Notes: generated by a model not told the origin, from the letters alone. 64,000 nt of DNA from Yokenella regensburgei ATCC 49455 (GCF_000735455.1 NZ_JMPS01000076.1:42489-106488), one strand, 5' to 3'; counted from the stretch's first letter, positions 36,436 to 46,340 are shown. Translations and numbers: made by a program.

Positions 36436-37226
36436 GAGGACTTTCCGCTAAACTGAGGCGGTCTTTTCGCCAGAAACGCGCTAACCCCTTCGCGGTAATC
36501 CGGGCTGCGGCCTGCCAGACGCTGGTAGTCACGCTCAAGGGTGAGCTGCTCGTCCAGCGTGTTGGTTTCTGCCGCCAGCATCGCCTGCTTGATAAGGCCG
36601 AGGCCATAGGTCGGCTGAGCCGCCAGATGGCGCGCCAGCGTCAGCGCGGTGTCCGCCAGCTGTTCGTCGTCAACCACCTGCCAGATCATTCCCCACTGCA
36701 GCGCCTGCTCGGCGCTGAGCTTATCGCCCATCAGCGCCAGTCCCAGCGCCCGGGCGCGCCCGGCAACGCGTGGTAAAAACCAGGTGCCGCCGCAGTCCGG
36801 GATAAGCCCCAGTTTGCTGAAGGCCATGATGAAATTCACTGAACGCGCAGCGATGACCATGTCGCAGCCGAGCGCCAGCGTCGCCCCGGCACCGGCCGCC
36901 ACGCCGTTCACCGCGGCAATAACCGGCTTTGGCAACGCCGCCAGGCGGCGCACCAGCGGGTTATAGAAATTCTCTACCGACATCCCGAGATCCGGCGCAT
37001 TGCCCAGCGGGTCGACGTTACGGTCGTTGAGATCCTGACCGGCACAAAAGCCGCGCCCGGCGCCGGTGATCAGCAGACAGCGCACGCTGTCGTCGCGCTC
37101 GGCCTGCTTCAGGCACTCGGCAAGCTGCTGGTGCATCACGTCGTTAAAGCTGTTCAGACGATCCGGGCGATTGAGGGTCAGGGTCATCACGCCCTGCTCC
37201 ACTGCGCAAAGAATGAAAGCATCCAT
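36432..37226 (-). CDS. paaG: Ring-1,2-epoxyphenylacetyl-CoA isomerase PaaG
   Basis: 264-residue crotonase-fold enzyme. It isomerises the ring epoxide to oxepin-CoA and also shifts a double bond in the lower pathway. Typical segments: TLNRPDRLNSFNDVMHQQLAE, oxyanion-hole AGRGFCAGQDLND, VNGVAAGAGATLALGCDMVIAAR and FSKLGLIPDCGGTWFLPR, where the Asp is the usual catalytic acid. Two bases after the paaF stop; coupled to paaH by a four-base overlap. Confidence 0.96.
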   Translation of the reverse strand: MDAFILCAVEQGVMTLTLNRPDRLNSFNDVMHQQLAECLKQAERDDSVRCLLITGAGRGFCAGQDLNDRNVDPLGNAPDLGMSVENFYNPLVRRLAALPKPVIAAVNGVAAGAGATLALGCDMVIAARSVNFIMAFSKLGLIPDCGGTWFLPRVAGRARALGLALMGDKLSAEQALQWGMIWQVVDDEQLADTALTLARHLAAQPTYGLGLIKQAMLAAETNTLDEQLTLERDYQRLAGRSPDYREGVSAFLAKRPPQFSGKSS

Positions 37227-37228
37227 CG

Positions 37229-37996
37229 TTAACGTCCTTTGAATGTTGGGGTGCGTTTTTCGCGAAAAGCGGCAATGCCTTCCGCGCGATCGTCGGTAGC
37301 CGCAAGCAGCGTGAACAGCTGGCGTTCGAGCTGAAGCCCGGCATGCAGGCTCACTTCCTGCGACTGGCGCAGCGCCTGTTTCGCCGCCTGTAGCGCCAGC
37401 GGTGAACGTCCGGCAACGGTGGTGGCAAGCTTCACGGCGTATTCGACGGTCAGCGCCGGTGGGCAGATATCACTGACCAGCCCCGCCTGCAGCGCACGCT
37501 GTGCGTCGATGCTTTCGCCGCTCAGCACCATTTTGCTTGCCAGCGATTTACCTACGCTGCGAATAAGACGCTGGGTGCCGCCCGCGCCCGGCATAATGCC
37601 GAGGGTAATTTCCGGCAGGCCGAAACGGGCGTTGTCGCCGGCCATCACGATGTCGCACAGCAGGGCCAGCTCGCAGCCCGCCCCCAGCGCATAGCCGTTA
37701 ACCGCGGCGATAAGCGGCTTTTTGCACGCGTCGATTCGCGCCCACAGCTGCGGGCGGGTGTCGTTCAGCGTGGCAACGAGGTCGTTGTCCGCCATTTCGT
37801 TGAGATCCGCGCCGGCGGCAAAAAAACGCTCGTCGCCGGTGATGACGCAGGCACCAATGTCCGCATCCTGCGCCGCCGCTTCCAGCGCTTCGGCAAGCTG
37901 CAGCAACAGCGCATTGTTCAGCGCGTTTCGTGCCTGCGGCCGGTTGAGCGTCAGCAGCAGCACGCGGTCGTGCTGGGTTATCAGCAGTTCGCTCAT
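37229..37996 (-). CDS. paaF: 2,3-dehydroadipyl-CoA hydratase PaaF
   Basis: 255-residue crotonase-fold enoyl-CoA hydratase, same length as E. coli PaaF. It hydrates 2,3-dehydroadipyl-CoA to 3-hydroxyadipyl-CoA. Segments LNRPQARNALNNALLLQLAEAL, GDERFFAAGADLNEM, VNGYALGAGCELALLCDIVMA and the two catalytic glutamates' region FGLPEITLGIMPGAGGTQRL. Its start overlaps the paaE stop by four bases. Confidence 0.96.
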   Translation of the reverse strand: MSELLITQHDRVLLLTLNRPQARNALNNALLLQLAEALEAAAQDADIGACVITGDERFFAAGADLNEMADNDLVATLNDTRPQLWARIDACKKPLIAAVNGYALGAGCELALLCDIVMAGDNARFGLPEITLGIMPGAGGTQRLIRSVGKSLASKMVLSGESIDAQRALQAGLVSDICPPALTVEYAVKLATTVAGRSPLALQAAKQALRQSQEVSLHAGLQLERQLFTLLAATDDRAEGIAAFREKRTPTFKGR

Positions 37997-39063
37997 GCCA
38001 TCCCCTTCGCATCAAAATCGACAATCACGTCCGGCGTGGTCGGCAGCGACTGACAGCTCAGGACATAGCCCGCCGCCAGTTCGTCGGCTTCCAGGCTGTA
38101 GTTGGTCGCCATCGAAACGCTGCCGCGCAGCACTTTGCATTTGCAGGTGGCGCAGACGCCGCCTTTGCAGGCATACGGTAAATCCGCGCCCTGGCGCAGG
38201 GCCGCATCAAGAATGCTTTCGTCATCGGCGGTAAGCGTCACCAGACGCTCACGACCGTCCTGGCGCACGGTCACCGTCTGGCCGCCCGCCTGCACGCTGC
38301 TGGCGTGACGGATACTGCCGCCCGGGGTATTAAAGCGCTCAAGGTGAACCGATTTCTTCGGCATGCCGAGGGCCAGCAGCGCCGCTTCGGCCTCGTCCAT
38401 CATTACGGTTGGGCCGCAGATGAAGGCCGCATCAAACTGGGTAAAGTTAATCAACCGCTGAGAAAGCGCTTCAAGCTTCACGGCATCGATGCGCCCCTCC
38501 AGCAGGTCACCGTCGAGGCTCTCCTGGCTGAACAGGCACACCAGCTGCAGGCGGGTTGGGTAGCGGTCTTTCAGATCCGCCAGCGTCTGGCGGAACATCA
38601 TGCTCTGACTGCTGCGGTTGCCGTAGATAACGGTGAACAGGCTTTCTGTTTCGGTGGCCAGCGTGCTCTCAACGATAGCCAGCATCGGAGTGATGCCGGA
38701 GCCGGCGGCAATGGCGAGATAGTTTCCACAGTGCCCCGCCTCTGGCTGGTAGCCAAACAGCCCCTGGGGCACCATCACCTCAAGCTGCATACCGGCTTTA
38801 ATCTCCTGGCGGGCGTAGTTAGAAAAACGGCCGCCTTCAATGGCTTTTACCGCCACGCTGATCTCACCCGGTTTTGCCCGGTGGCAGATGGAGTAGCAGC
38901 GGCGCAGTTCTTCATTGCCCAGACGCGCTTTCAGCGTCAGGTGCTGCCCGGGACGAAAAGCGTAGGCCGCCTGCAGCGCCTCGGGCACCGCGAAGGTGAT
39001 CGTTACCGCGTCGCGGGTTTGGGGTTCGACGCTTGCCACCGTAAGTGAATGAAACGTGGTCAT
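37993..39063 (-). CDS. paaE: Phenylacetyl-CoA epoxidase reductase subunit PaaE
   Basis: 356-residue reductase: FAD domain (FRPGQHLTLKA, RRCYSICHRAKPGEISVAVK), NAD domain (AAGSGITPMLAIVESTL, IYGNRSSQSMMFR, AFICGPTVMMDEAE) and C-terminal plant-type [2Fe-2S] ferredoxin domain with CKGGVCATCKCKVL and a later Cys in GYVLSCQS. It passes electrons from NADPH to the di-iron oxygenase PaaA. Start at 39063 gives the E. coli length; the frame extends to 39102 inside the paaD gap. Confidence 0.96.
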   Translation of the reverse strand: MTTFHSLTVASVEPQTRDAVTITFAVPEALQAAYAFRPGQHLTLKARLGNEELRRCYSICHRAKPGEISVAVKAIEGGRFSNYARQEIKAGMQLEVMVPQGLFGYQPEAGHCGNYLAIAAGSGITPMLAIVESTLATETESLFTVIYGNRSSQSMMFRQTLADLKDRYPTRLQLVCLFSQESLDGDLLEGRIDAVKLEALSQRLINFTQFDAAFICGPTVMMDEAEAALLALGMPKKSVHLERFNTPGGSIRHASSVQAGGQTVTVRQDGRERLVTLTADDESILDAALRQGADLPYACKGGVCATCKCKVLRGSVSMATNYSLEADELAAGYVLSCQSLPTTPDVIVDFDAKGMA

Positions 39064-39070
39064 GGCAACC

Positions 39071-39568
39071 TCAAATACATTTAAAGTAATCAAAGGGTTC
39101 ACGGCAGCTGTCGCAGCGGTACAGTGCTTTGCAGGCCGTCGAACCGAATTCGCTAATCAGCGTGGTATGCGTGCTGCCGCAGCGCGGGCAGCTCACCGCC
39201 GGAGGCAGTCCGGCATGGCAGGCATGCGCCTGCGGCGGACTGATACCGTACTGACGCAGGCGCTCGCGGGCCCCGGCGTTCATCCAGTCGGTGGTCCACG
39301 GCGGGTCGAGCTGCAGGACGATATGCACCGGGGTAAAACCGTGACGGGTCATCACCGCGCGGATCTCGCCCAGAAGATGTTCGGTTGCCGGGCAGCCGGA
39401 ATAGGTCGGCGTAAAGCCAATCACCCAGCCTTCACCCTGCGGCGACACGCTGCGTACCATCCCTAAATCGGTGATGGAGAGCACCGGCACTTCCGGATCC
39501 GGGATCTGCTCCAGCAGCGCCCAAATCTGGCGAACCTCAGCGGGAGCGATAGTGGCAAGACGTTGCAT
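39071..39568 (-). CDS. paaD: Phenylacetate epoxidase accessory protein PaaD (MIP18/SufT family)
   Basis: 165 residues. N-terminal DUF59/MIP18 domain (LLEQIPDPEVPVLSITDLGMVRSV, PTYSGCPATEHLLGEIRAVM) and a C-terminal zinc-ribbon-like region with four CxxC-type cysteines (CPRCGSTH, CKALYRCDSC). It is needed for epoxidase activity in vivo, probably in iron or Fe-S maturation of the complex, and is not itself a catalytic subunit. Eight bases upstream of the paaE start. Confidence 0.95.
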   Translation of the reverse strand: MQRLATIAPAEVRQIWALLEQIPDPEVPVLSITDLGMVRSVSPQGEGWVIGFTPTYSGCPATEHLLGEIRAVMTRHGFTPVHIVLQLDPPWTTDWMNAGARERLRQYGISPPQAHACHAGLPPAVSCPRCGSTHTTLISEFGSTACKALYRCDSCREPFDYFKCI

Positions 39569-39583
39569 GCTGACCTCCTCCGG

Positions 39584-40339
39584 TTACCACTGCTGTGCGG
39601 GGTACATTCGCTGCAGATACTGCATTTCTGCCAGCATCGGCCCGAGATGTTCGGTATGCAGGCCCTGTTTCCCCCCCGTGCGGTAAGGCGCGTCAGCAGG
39701 CACCGACAGCCCGGCATTTTTAAGCCCGGCGAGCACCTCTTCTTCCCACGGCGCGCGTAGCGTACGCGGATCGACGGCGATACCCTGCTCGCTCAGGCTG
39801 ATATCGAGCGCATCGGCGTCGAACAGTTCAGCGCTAAAGCGCCAGACGTTTTCCAGCGCCTGCTGCATACGGTGGGTTGAAAGCGCCGTGCCGCGCCCAA
39901 GACGCTCGACCCAGCCGCGGCTGAAACGCAGGTGATAGCGCGCCTCTTTAATCGCTTTGGCCGCAATGGCAGCGATTTGCGAGTCGCGGCTGGCGGTCAG
40001 GCGGCTGAACAGCGCCACGTGCCAGGCGTCCATCAGATACTGACGGGCGAGCGTATCGGCGAAGTTGCCGTTCGGCAGCTCAACCAACAGCAGGTTCAGG
40101 AACTGGCGCTCATCGCGAAAATAGGCAAGCTGATCTTCATCACCTTCGCCACGGCGCTCTGCGGCATAGGCGAGGAAGTTACGCGCCTGCCCCAGCAGGT
40201 CGAGGCCGATGTTGGCCAGCGCCAGGTCAATCTCCAGCTCCGGCGCATGTCCGCACCAGCCCGAAAGGCGTTGCGCCAGCACCAGACAGTTGTCGCCAAG
40301 CCGTAAGGCGTAGGTGGCGATAGGATCCTGAGTCGTCAT
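39584..40339 (-). CDS. paaC: Phenylacetyl-CoA epoxidase structural subunit PaaC
   Basis: 251-residue ferritin-like helical protein, the non-catalytic partner of PaaA in the 1,2-phenylacetyl-CoA epoxidase. Segments ALRLGDNCLVLAQRLSGWCGHAPELEIDLALANIGLDLLGQAR and FSRGWVERLGRGT match E. coli PaaC; the di-iron ligands are degenerate, as expected. Start at 40339 (MTTQDPIA, site GAGGTGG); the longer frame runs into paaB. Seven bases after the paaB stop. Confidence 0.96.
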   Translation of the reverse strand: MTTQDPIATYALRLGDNCLVLAQRLSGWCGHAPELEIDLALANIGLDLLGQARNFLAYAAERRGEGDEDQLAYFRDERQFLNLLLVELPNGNFADTLARQYLMDAWHVALFSRLTASRDSQIAAIAAKAIKEARYHLRFSRGWVERLGRGTALSTHRMQQALENVWRFSAELFDADALDISLSEQGIAVDPRTLRAPWEEEVLAGLKNAGLSVPADAPYRTGGKQGLHTEHLGPMLAEMQYLQRMYPAQQW

Positions 40340-40346
40340 CGCCACC

Positions 40347-40634
40347 TCACATATGCTCAATGCCGTCAGGCAGGGTGTAGAACGTCGGGTGACGGTACAC
40401 CTTGCTCTCTGACGGGTCGAAAAACTCGCCGCGCTCTTCCGGCTGCGAGGCCACGATTTCACTCGCCTTCACCACCCAGATAGAGCAGCCTTCGTTGCGA
40501 CGCGTGTAGGCATCACGGGCATTTTCCAGCGCCATGCGGTCGTCGGCCGCGTGGAGGCTGCCCACGTGACGGTGCGAAAGCCCCTGCTTGCTTCGAACAA
40601 ATACTTCATATAATGGCCAGTAGACATTGCTCAT
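40347..40634 (-). CDS. paaB: Phenylacetyl-CoA epoxidase subunit PaaB
   Basis: 95 residues, the E. coli length: MSNVYWPLYEVFVRSKQGLS, HVGSLHAADDRMALENARDAY, and ending YTLPDGIEHM. A small scaffold subunit that bridges the PaaAC heterodimers. Start at 40634 chosen by family length; the frame extends upstream into paaA. Ten bases after the paaA stop. Confidence 0.96.
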   Translation of the reverse strand: MSNVYWPLYEVFVRSKQGLSHRHVGSLHAADDRMALENARDAYTRRNEGCSIWVVKASEIVASQPEERGEFFDPSESKVYRHPTFYTLPDGIEHM

Positions 40635-40644
40635 TGTGTTCTCC

Positions 40645-41574
40645 TCAGGCGACGTCACGGGTGTGCAGTTTCTGTGCATGGGCGAGCGCGGCTTCACGCA
40701 CCCATTCACCCTCTTCCCACGCCTTGCGTTTAGCGGCGATACGTTCGTGGTTACAAATCCCACGACCGCTCACCACGTCGTTAAATTCCTGCCAGTCAAT
40801 CTCACCAAAACGGTAATGACCGCTCTCTTCATCAAGCTGCAGCGCCGCATCCGGCACGGTCATTCCCAGCATGTCGACCTGCGGTACGGTGTTATCGACA
40901 AAGCGCTGGCGCAGCTCGTCGTTGGAATGGCGTTTGATTTTCCACGCCAGGCTTCGGGCGCTGTTCGGCGAGTTGTCATCGTTCGGCCCGAACATCATTA
41001 ACGCTGGCCACCAGAAGCGGTTGATGGAGTCCTGCAGCATCTGCCGCTGATCTTCACTGCCCTTCGACAGCGCCAGGCAAGCCTCAAAGCCCTGCCGCTG
41101 ATGGAAGCTCTCCTCTTTACAGATTTTCACCATCGCCCGGGCGTAGGGGCCATAAGAGGTACGACACAGCGCGACCTGGTTGACGATGGCGGCACCATCG
41201 ACCAGCCAGCCGATCACGCCGATATCGGCCCAGTTGAGGGTCGGATAGTTGAAGATGGAGGAGTACTTCATCTTGCCGTCGAGCATCTTTTGATACAGAT
41301 CTTCCCGCGCACAGCCCAGGGTTTCGGCGGCGCTGTACAGGTAGAGTCCGTGACCCGCCTCGTCCTGCACTTTTGCCAGCAGAATCGCTTTGCGGCGCAG
41401 CGTGGGGGCACGGGTTATCCAGTTGCCTTCCGGCAACATGCCGACGATCTCGGAGTGCGCGTGCTGACCAATCTGGCGGATCAGCGTGTTGCGGTAGGCC
41501 TCCGGCATCCAGTCTTGCGGCTCGATGGCCGTCTCCTGCTCGATGCGTTCGTTAAAGCGTTGCTCTTCTGTCAC
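40645..41574 (-). CDS. paaA: Phenylacetyl-CoA epoxidase catalytic subunit PaaA
   Basis: 309-residue di-iron oxygenase subunit, same length as in E. coli, that puts one oxygen atom of O2 on the aromatic ring of phenylacetyl-CoA. Ferritin-like helices with [13 protein letters not shown], the metal-binding ExxH pattern ([15 protein letters not shown]) and [14 protein letters not shown] hydrophobic helix ([19 protein letters not shown]). First gene of the paaABCDEFGHIJK operon, divergent from paaZ. Confidence 0.97.
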   Translation of the reverse strand: MTEEQRFNERIEQETAIEPQDWMPEAYRNTLIRQIGQHAHSEIVGMLPEGNWITRAPTLRRKAILLAKVQDEAGHGLYLYSAAETLGCAREDLYQKMLDGKMKYSSIFNYPTLNWADIGVIGWLVDGAAIVNQVALCRTSYGPYARAMVKICKEESFHQRQGFEACLALSKGSEDQRQMLQDSINRFWWPALMMFGPNDDNSPNSARSLAWKIKRHSNDELRQRFVDNTVPQVDMLGMTVPDAALQLDEESGHYRFGEIDWQEFNDVVSGRGICNHERIAAKRKAWEEGEWVREAALAHAQKLHTRDVA

Positions 41575-41617
41575 GTCATCACCTTTTTATGATTCCGATT
41601 AACTCAAGTATAGACAA

Positions 41618-41632
41618 TTTGTGAATCACTTT
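41618..41632 (-). promoter_or_regulatory. Candidate PaaX operator at the paaA promoter
   Basis: Minus strand AAAGTGATTCACAAA, containing the TGATTC core of the PaaX consensus. A -10 hexamer TATACT follows (41607-41612), so a bound repressor would sit within the promoter. About 45 bases upstream of the paaA start. Confidence 0.6.
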
Positions 41633-41688
41633 GTTTTGGAAACGTTACATAATGGTTAACCTAAACCACAAATTATGTTTGTTTATTC

Positions 41689-41704
41689 TGTGATGACGCT
41701 CGCA
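41689..41704. promoter_or_regulatory. Candidate CRP site between paaA and paaZ
   Basis: TGTGA-N6-TCGCA, nine of ten conserved positions of the CRP consensus, in the centre of the 287-base divergent region. The E. coli paa promoters are known to be CRP-dependent. Confidence 0.5.
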
Positions 41705-41802
41705 GCGGATTTCATTAACTTAATAAATATCAATGAAATAACAAACAACACCATTTCGACAACGATCTCATTGTTAATAAATTATTAAATTCAGTCTTGA
41801 TT

Positions 41803-41817
41803 TTTATGATTCATAAT
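41803..41817 (+). promoter_or_regulatory. Candidate PaaX operator at the paaZ promoter
   Basis: TTTATGATTCATAAT, with the TGATTC core and flanks close to the PaaX consensus, 45 bases before the paaZ ATG. TATGTA a few bases downstream is a possible -10. Confidence 0.6.
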
Positions 41818-41861
41818 CAAACTATGTAACACAACGACACGTAACACTTTGGAGATACGCG

Positions 41862-43907
41862 ATGCAGCAATTAACCAGTTACTTATCCGGCTCGTGGCAG
41901 GCAGGCCGTGGCCGCGAACGGCACATTCACCACGCCATCAGCGGTGAAGCGCTGTGGGAAGTGACCAGTGAAGGGCTGGACATGGCACAAGCCCGCCGTT
42001 TTGCCATTGCGCGCGGCGGTAAAGCGCTGCAGGCGATGACGTTTATTGAGCGTGCGGCGATGCTGAAAGCGATTGCCCGCCATCTGCTGGAGCAGAAAGA
42101 GACCTTTTACGCACTGTCGGCACAAACCGGGGCGACCCGCGCCGACAGCTGGGTGGATATCGAAGGCGGTATCGGCACCTTGTTTACCTACGCAAGCCTC
42201 GGCGGACGCGAACTGCCCGATGACACCCTGTGGCCGGAAGATGAACTGATCCCGCTTTCTAAAGCAGGCGGTTTTGCGGCACGCCACGTCCTGACCTCAA
42301 AATCTGGCGTCGCGGTGCATATCAACGCCTTTAACTTCCCCTGCTGGGGGATGCTGGAGAAACTGGCGCCAACGTGGCTTGCGGGTATGCCCGCCATCGT
42401 GAAACCCGCCACCGCCACCGCACAGGTGGCGCAGGCGATGGTGAAAGCGATTGTCGACAGCGGTCTGCTGCCGGAAGGCGCGTTGAGCCTTATCTGCGGC
42501 GGCGCTGGCAATTTGCTCGACCAGCTTGATACCCAGGATGTCGTGACCTTTACCGGCTCGGCGGCCACGGGTCAGGCGCTGCGCGTGCATCCGAATCTGG
42601 TGGCTAACTCAGTGCCCTTCACCATGGAGGCCGATTCGCTAAACTGCGCGGTCCTTGGTGACGACGTTACGCCGGAGCAGCCTGAATTCGCCCTGTTCAT
42701 TCGCGAAGTAGTACGTGAAATGACCGCCAAAGCCGGGCAAAAATGTACCGCTATTCGCCGTATTATCGTGCCGCAGGCGCAGGTGCAGGCGGTAAGCGAC
42801 GCGCTGATAGCAAAGCTTGAGAAAGTGGTTGTTGGCGATCCCGCGCAGGAAGGGGTGAAGATGGGCGCGCTTATCAACAGCGAGCAGCGTCAGGATGTGC
42901 AGGAAAGAGTTGATACGCTGATTGCAGCCGGGTGTGAAGTTCGCCTTGGTGGTAAAGCCAGTCTCAACGAAGCCGGAGCCTTCTTCCCGCCAACGCTGCT
43001 CTATTGCGCTCAGCCGGATGAAACCCCGGAAGTTCACGCCGTGGAGGCTTTCGGCCCGGTCGCGACCCTGATGCCTTATCGCTCCGCCGAACATGCGCTG
43101 GCATTGGCGCGCGCCGGTCAGGGAAGCCTGGCCGGGACGCTGGTGACCGCAAGCACTACGCTTGCGCGCGAGTTTATCCTGGGTGCAGCGCGTGCCCATG
43201 GGCGTATTCAGATCCTGAACGCTGAGTCCGCTAAAGAATCCACCGGGCACGGCTCCCCGCTGCCGCAGCTGGTGCACGGCGGCCCGGGACGCGCCGGCGG
43301 TGGCGAAGAGCTGGGCGGCCTGCGCGCGGTTAAACACTACATGCAGCGCACCGCGGTCCAGGGCAGCCCGACCATGCTCGCCGCCATCAGCCAGCAGTGG
43401 GTGCGTGGAGCCCAGGTGGCGGAAGACCGGATCCACCCGTTCTGTAAATACTTTGAAGAGCTGCAGCCGGGCGACAGCCTGCTCACCCCGCGTCGTACCA
43501 TGACGGAAGCGGATATCGTCAATTTTGCCTGTCTGAGCGGCGATCACTTCTACGCCCACATGGACAAAATCGCCGCGGCGGAATCGCTTTTTGGCGAGCG
43601 CGTGGTGCACGGCTACTTCATCATCTCCGCGGCGGCCGGGCTGTTCGTTGATGATGGCGTCGGGCCGGTAATTGCCAACTACGGAATGGAAAATCTGCGC
43701 TTCATCGAGCCGGTGAAACCTGGCGATACCATCCAGGTGCGCCTCACCTGCAAACGGAAAACGGTGAAACGCCAGCGTACCGCCGAAGAGCGCCCGACCG
43801 GCGTGGTGGAATGGGCGGTGGAAGTGTTCAACCAGCATCAGCAGCCGGTGGCGCTGTACTCCATCCTGACCCTTGTTGCGCGTAAGACCGGCGACTTCAG
43901 CGCTTGA
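41862..43907 (+). CDS. paaZ: Bifunctional oxepin-CoA hydrolase / semialdehyde dehydrogenase
   Basis: 681-residue fusion: an N-terminal aldehyde dehydrogenase (~1-520; [31 protein letters not shown], catalytic Cys in [11 protein letters not shown], and [20 protein letters not shown]) and a C-terminal MaoC-like hydratase (~535-675; [35 protein letters not shown]). The hydratase opens oxepin-CoA and the dehydrogenase oxidises the resulting aldehyde, avoiding cyclisation of the reactive intermediate. Divergent from paaA; ribosome site GGAG. Confidence 0.97.
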   Translation: MQQLTSYLSGSWQAGRGRERHIHHAISGEALWEVTSEGLDMAQARRFAIARGGKALQAMTFIERAAMLKAIARHLLEQKETFYALSAQTGATRADSWVDIEGGIGTLFTYASLGGRELPDDTLWPEDELIPLSKAGGFAARHVLTSKSGVAVHINAFNFPCWGMLEKLAPTWLAGMPAIVKPATATAQVAQAMVKAIVDSGLLPEGALSLICGGAGNLLDQLDTQDVVTFTGSAATGQALRVHPNLVANSVPFTMEADSLNCAVLGDDVTPEQPEFALFIREVVREMTAKAGQKCTAIRRIIVPQAQVQAVSDALIAKLEKVVVGDPAQEGVKMGALINSEQRQDVQERVDTLIAAGCEVRLGGKASLNEAGAFFPPTLLYCAQPDETPEVHAVEAFGPVATLMPYRSAEHALALARAGQGSLAGTLVTASTTLAREFILGAARAHGRIQILNAESAKESTGHGSPLPQLVHGGPGRAGGGEELGGLRAVKHYMQRTAVQGSPTMLAAISQQWVRGAQVAEDRIHPFCKYFEELQPGDSLLTPRRTMTEADIVNFACLSGDHFYAHMDKIAAAESLFGERVVHGYFIISAAAGLFVDDGVGPVIANYGMENLRFIEPVKPGDTIQVRLTCKRKTVKRQRTAEERPTGVVEWAVEVFNQHQQPVALYSILTLVARKTGDFSA

Positions 43908-43920
43908 TCTGACTGTACTT

Positions 43921-43944
43921 ACCGGGTGGCATTCGTCACCCGGT
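43921..43944 (+). terminator. Hairpin after paaZ
   Basis: ACCGGGTG and CACCCGGT around an eight-base loop, 13 bases after the paaZ stop. It is followed by A-rich sequence, not T, so termination is uncertain. Confidence 0.4.
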
Positions 43945-43961
43945 CAACAAAAAAACCAACC

Positions 43962-44046
43962 TGGCACATCTGACAAATAACCTGGCAGGAGCAGGCAAAC
44001 GCCAACGGCTAAAGGCTGGCACGATGACGCTGTCACCACTTCAAAA
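43962..44046 (+). promoter_or_regulatory. FeaR-type half-sites upstream of tynA
   Basis: Two exact matches to the reported FeaR motif TGNCA-N8-AAA: TGGCA at 43962-43966 (AAA at 43975) and TGTCA at 44031-44035 (AAA at 44044). A third, TGGCA at 43983 with nine-base spacing, lies exactly 21 bases from the first, giving a direct repeat on one face of the helix. Confidence 0.6.
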
Positions 44047-44069
44047 ACACAACAACAATGAGGTCATGT

Positions 44070-46340
44070 ATGGGAAGCCGCTCTCTTCTTTCTCCCCGTA
44101 AAACAGCGCTGGCCCTGGCCGTTGCGCTGTGCTGTACCTGGCAAACTCCGGTTTTCGCCCACGGTGGCGAAGCGCATATGGTACCGATGGAAAAAACGCT
44201 GCAGGATTTTGGCGCCGACGTTCAGTGGGATGATTACGCACAGGTGTTTACGCTGATTAAAGACGGGGCCTACGTCAAAGTGAAGCCGGGGGCGAAAACC
44301 GCCATCGTAAACGGCAAGCCGCTCACCCTGCAGGTGCCTGTGGTGATGAAAGACAAGAAAGCCTGGATATCCGATACCTTCATCAACGATGTGTTTCAGT
44401 CCGGCCTCGACCAGACGTTCCAGGTTGAAAAGAAACCGCATCCGCTGAATTCACTGACCGCCGCGGAGATCCGCACCGCGGTGGAGATCGTTAAAACGGC
44501 TGCCGATTTTAAACCGAATACTCGCTTTACCGAGATTTCGCTGCGCGAGCCTGACAAAGCCGCGGTGTGGGATTTTGCCCTGACCGGCAAAACGGTGGAT
44601 GCCCCGCGCATGGCCAACGTGATTATGCTCGACGGTAAACATGTGATTGAAGGTGTCGTCGACCTGCAAAGTAAAAAAGTGGTCTCCTGGCAGCCCGTCA
44701 AAGATGCCCACGGCATGGTGCTGCTTGATGATTTCGCCACCGTGCAGCAGGTGATTAACGACAGCACAGCGTTCGCCGAGGTGCTGAAAAAGCACGGGAT
44801 CACCGATACCAAAAAAGTGATCACCACCCCGCTCACCGTCGGCTATTTTGACGGCAAGGACGGGCTGAAACAGGAAGACCGTCTGCTGAAAGTCGTGAGC
44901 TATCTCGATGTCGGTGACGGCAACTACTGGGCGCATCCGATTGAAAATCTGGTGGCGGTGGTTGATCTTGAGCAGAAGAAAATTATCAAAATTGAAGAAG
45001 GCGCGGTGATCCCGGTTCCGTTAACACCACGCCCTTATGACGGACGCGACCGCGTGCAGGCGGCGGTTAAACCGCTCGATATCATTGAGCCAGAGGGTAA
45101 GAATTACACCATCACCGGCGACATGATCCACTGGCAGAACTGGGACTTCCACCTGCGGCTTAACTCTCGCGTGGGGCCAATCCTCTCCACCGTCACCTAT
45201 AACGATAACGGTAAAAAACGCAAAATCATGTACGAAGGATCGCTCGGCGGGATGATTGTGCCCTACGGCGACCCGGATATCGGCTGGTACTTCAAAGCCT
45301 ACCTCGACTCCGGCGATTACGGCATGGGCACCCTGACCTCGCCTATCGCCCGTGGAAAAGATGCGCCGTCGAACGCCGTGCTGCTCAATGAGACCATCGC
45401 CGACTACACCGGTGCACCAATGGACATTCCTCGCGCCATTGCCGTCTTCGAACGCTATGCCGGGCCGGAATACAAACATCAGGAGATGGGACAACCTAAC
45501 GTCAGCACCGAGCGGCGTGAGCTGGTGGTCCGCTGGATAAGTACCGTTGGCAACTACGACTATATCTTCGACTGGGTGTTCCACGAGAATGGCACTATCG
45601 GTATCGATGCCGGTGCCACCGGGATTGAAGCGGTCAAAGGCGTGAAGGCAAAGACCATGCACGATCCGTCGGCGAAAGATGATACCCGCTACGGCACGCT
45701 TATCGACCACAACATTGTCGGCACCACCCACCAGCACATCTATAACTTCCGCCTCGATCTCGACGTGGACGGTGAGAACAACACGCTGGTGGCGATGGAT
45801 CCAGAGGTGAAGCCCAACACCGCCGGTGGCCCGCGCACCAGCACCATGCAAATCAATCAGTACACCATCGACAGCGAACAGCAGGCCGCGCAGAAGTTTG
45901 ATCCGGGCACCATTCGCCTGCTGAGCAACACCACCAAAGAGAACCGGATGGGCAACCCGGTGTCGTACCAGATTATTCCCTATGCGGGCGGCACCCATCC
46001 GGTCGCCACCGGTGCGAAGTTTGCACCGGACGAGTGGATTTACCACCGCCTGAGCTTTATGGACAAACAGCTCTGGGTCACGCGTTACCATCCGGACGAA
46101 CGCTACCCGGAAGGTAAGTATCCAAACCGCTCGATGCATGACACCGGGCTTGGGCAGTACAGCAAAGACAACGAGTCGCTGGACAACCATGACGATGTGG
46201 TGTGGATCACCACCGGCACGACCCACGTCGCCCGCGCGGAAGAGTGGCCGATTATGCCAACCGAATGGGTGCATGCGTTGCTGAAGCCGTGGAACTTCTT
46301 CGATGAGACACCGACGCTGGGTGAGAAGAAGGAAAAATAA
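44070..46340 (+). CDS. tynA: Primary-amine oxidase (copper, topaquinone), periplasmic
   Basis: 756 residues, close to E. coli TynA. Sec signal (KTALALAVALCCTWQTPVFAHGG), N-terminal D1 domain (VPMEKTLQDFGADVQWDDYAQVFTLIKDG), two small alpha/beta domains, and the C-terminal copper barrel. The tyrosine converted to topaquinone lies in VGNYDYIFDW (around residue 496); copper histidines include the pair in VGTTHQHIYNF. It oxidises phenylethylamine and tyramine to aldehydes, H2O2 and ammonia. Start at 44070 follows E. coli and the site GAGG; an upstream ATG (44058) is in frame. FeaR sites precede it, and a strong terminator follows. Confidence 0.97.
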   Translation: MGSRSLLSPRKTALALAVALCCTWQTPVFAHGGEAHMVPMEKTLQDFGADVQWDDYAQVFTLIKDGAYVKVKPGAKTAIVNGKPLTLQVPVVMKDKKAWISDTFINDVFQSGLDQTFQVEKKPHPLNSLTAAEIRTAVEIVKTAADFKPNTRFTEISLREPDKAAVWDFALTGKTVDAPRMANVIMLDGKHVIEGVVDLQSKKVVSWQPVKDAHGMVLLDDFATVQQVINDSTAFAEVLKKHGITDTKKVITTPLTVGYFDGKDGLKQEDRLLKVVSYLDVGDGNYWAHPIENLVAVVDLEQKKIIKIEEGAVIPVPLTPRPYDGRDRVQAAVKPLDIIEPEGKNYTITGDMIHWQNWDFHLRLNSRVGPILSTVTYNDNGKKRKIMYEGSLGGMIVPYGDPDIGWYFKAYLDSGDYGMGTLTSPIARGKDAPSNAVLLNETIADYTGAPMDIPRAIAVFERYAGPEYKHQEMGQPNVSTERRELVVRWISTVGNYDYIFDWVFHENGTIGIDAGATGIEAVKGVKAKTMHDPSAKDDTRYGTLIDHNIVGTTHQHIYNFRLDLDVDGENNTLVAMDPEVKPNTAGGPRTSTMQINQYTIDSEQQAAQKFDPGTIRLLSNTTKENRMGNPVSYQIIPYAGGTHPVATGAKFAPDEWIYHRLSFMDKQLWVTRYHPDERYPEGKYPNRSMHDTGLGQYSKDNESLDNHDDVVWITTGTTHVARAEEWPIMPTEWVHALLKPWNFFDETPTLGEKKEK

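Noticed and set aside
42639..43838. 399-codon minus-strand frame
   Set aside because: Antisense of paaZ, no recognisable domain or ribosome site.
45021..46274. 417-codon minus-strand frame
   Set aside because: Antisense of tynA, which is clearly the coding strand.
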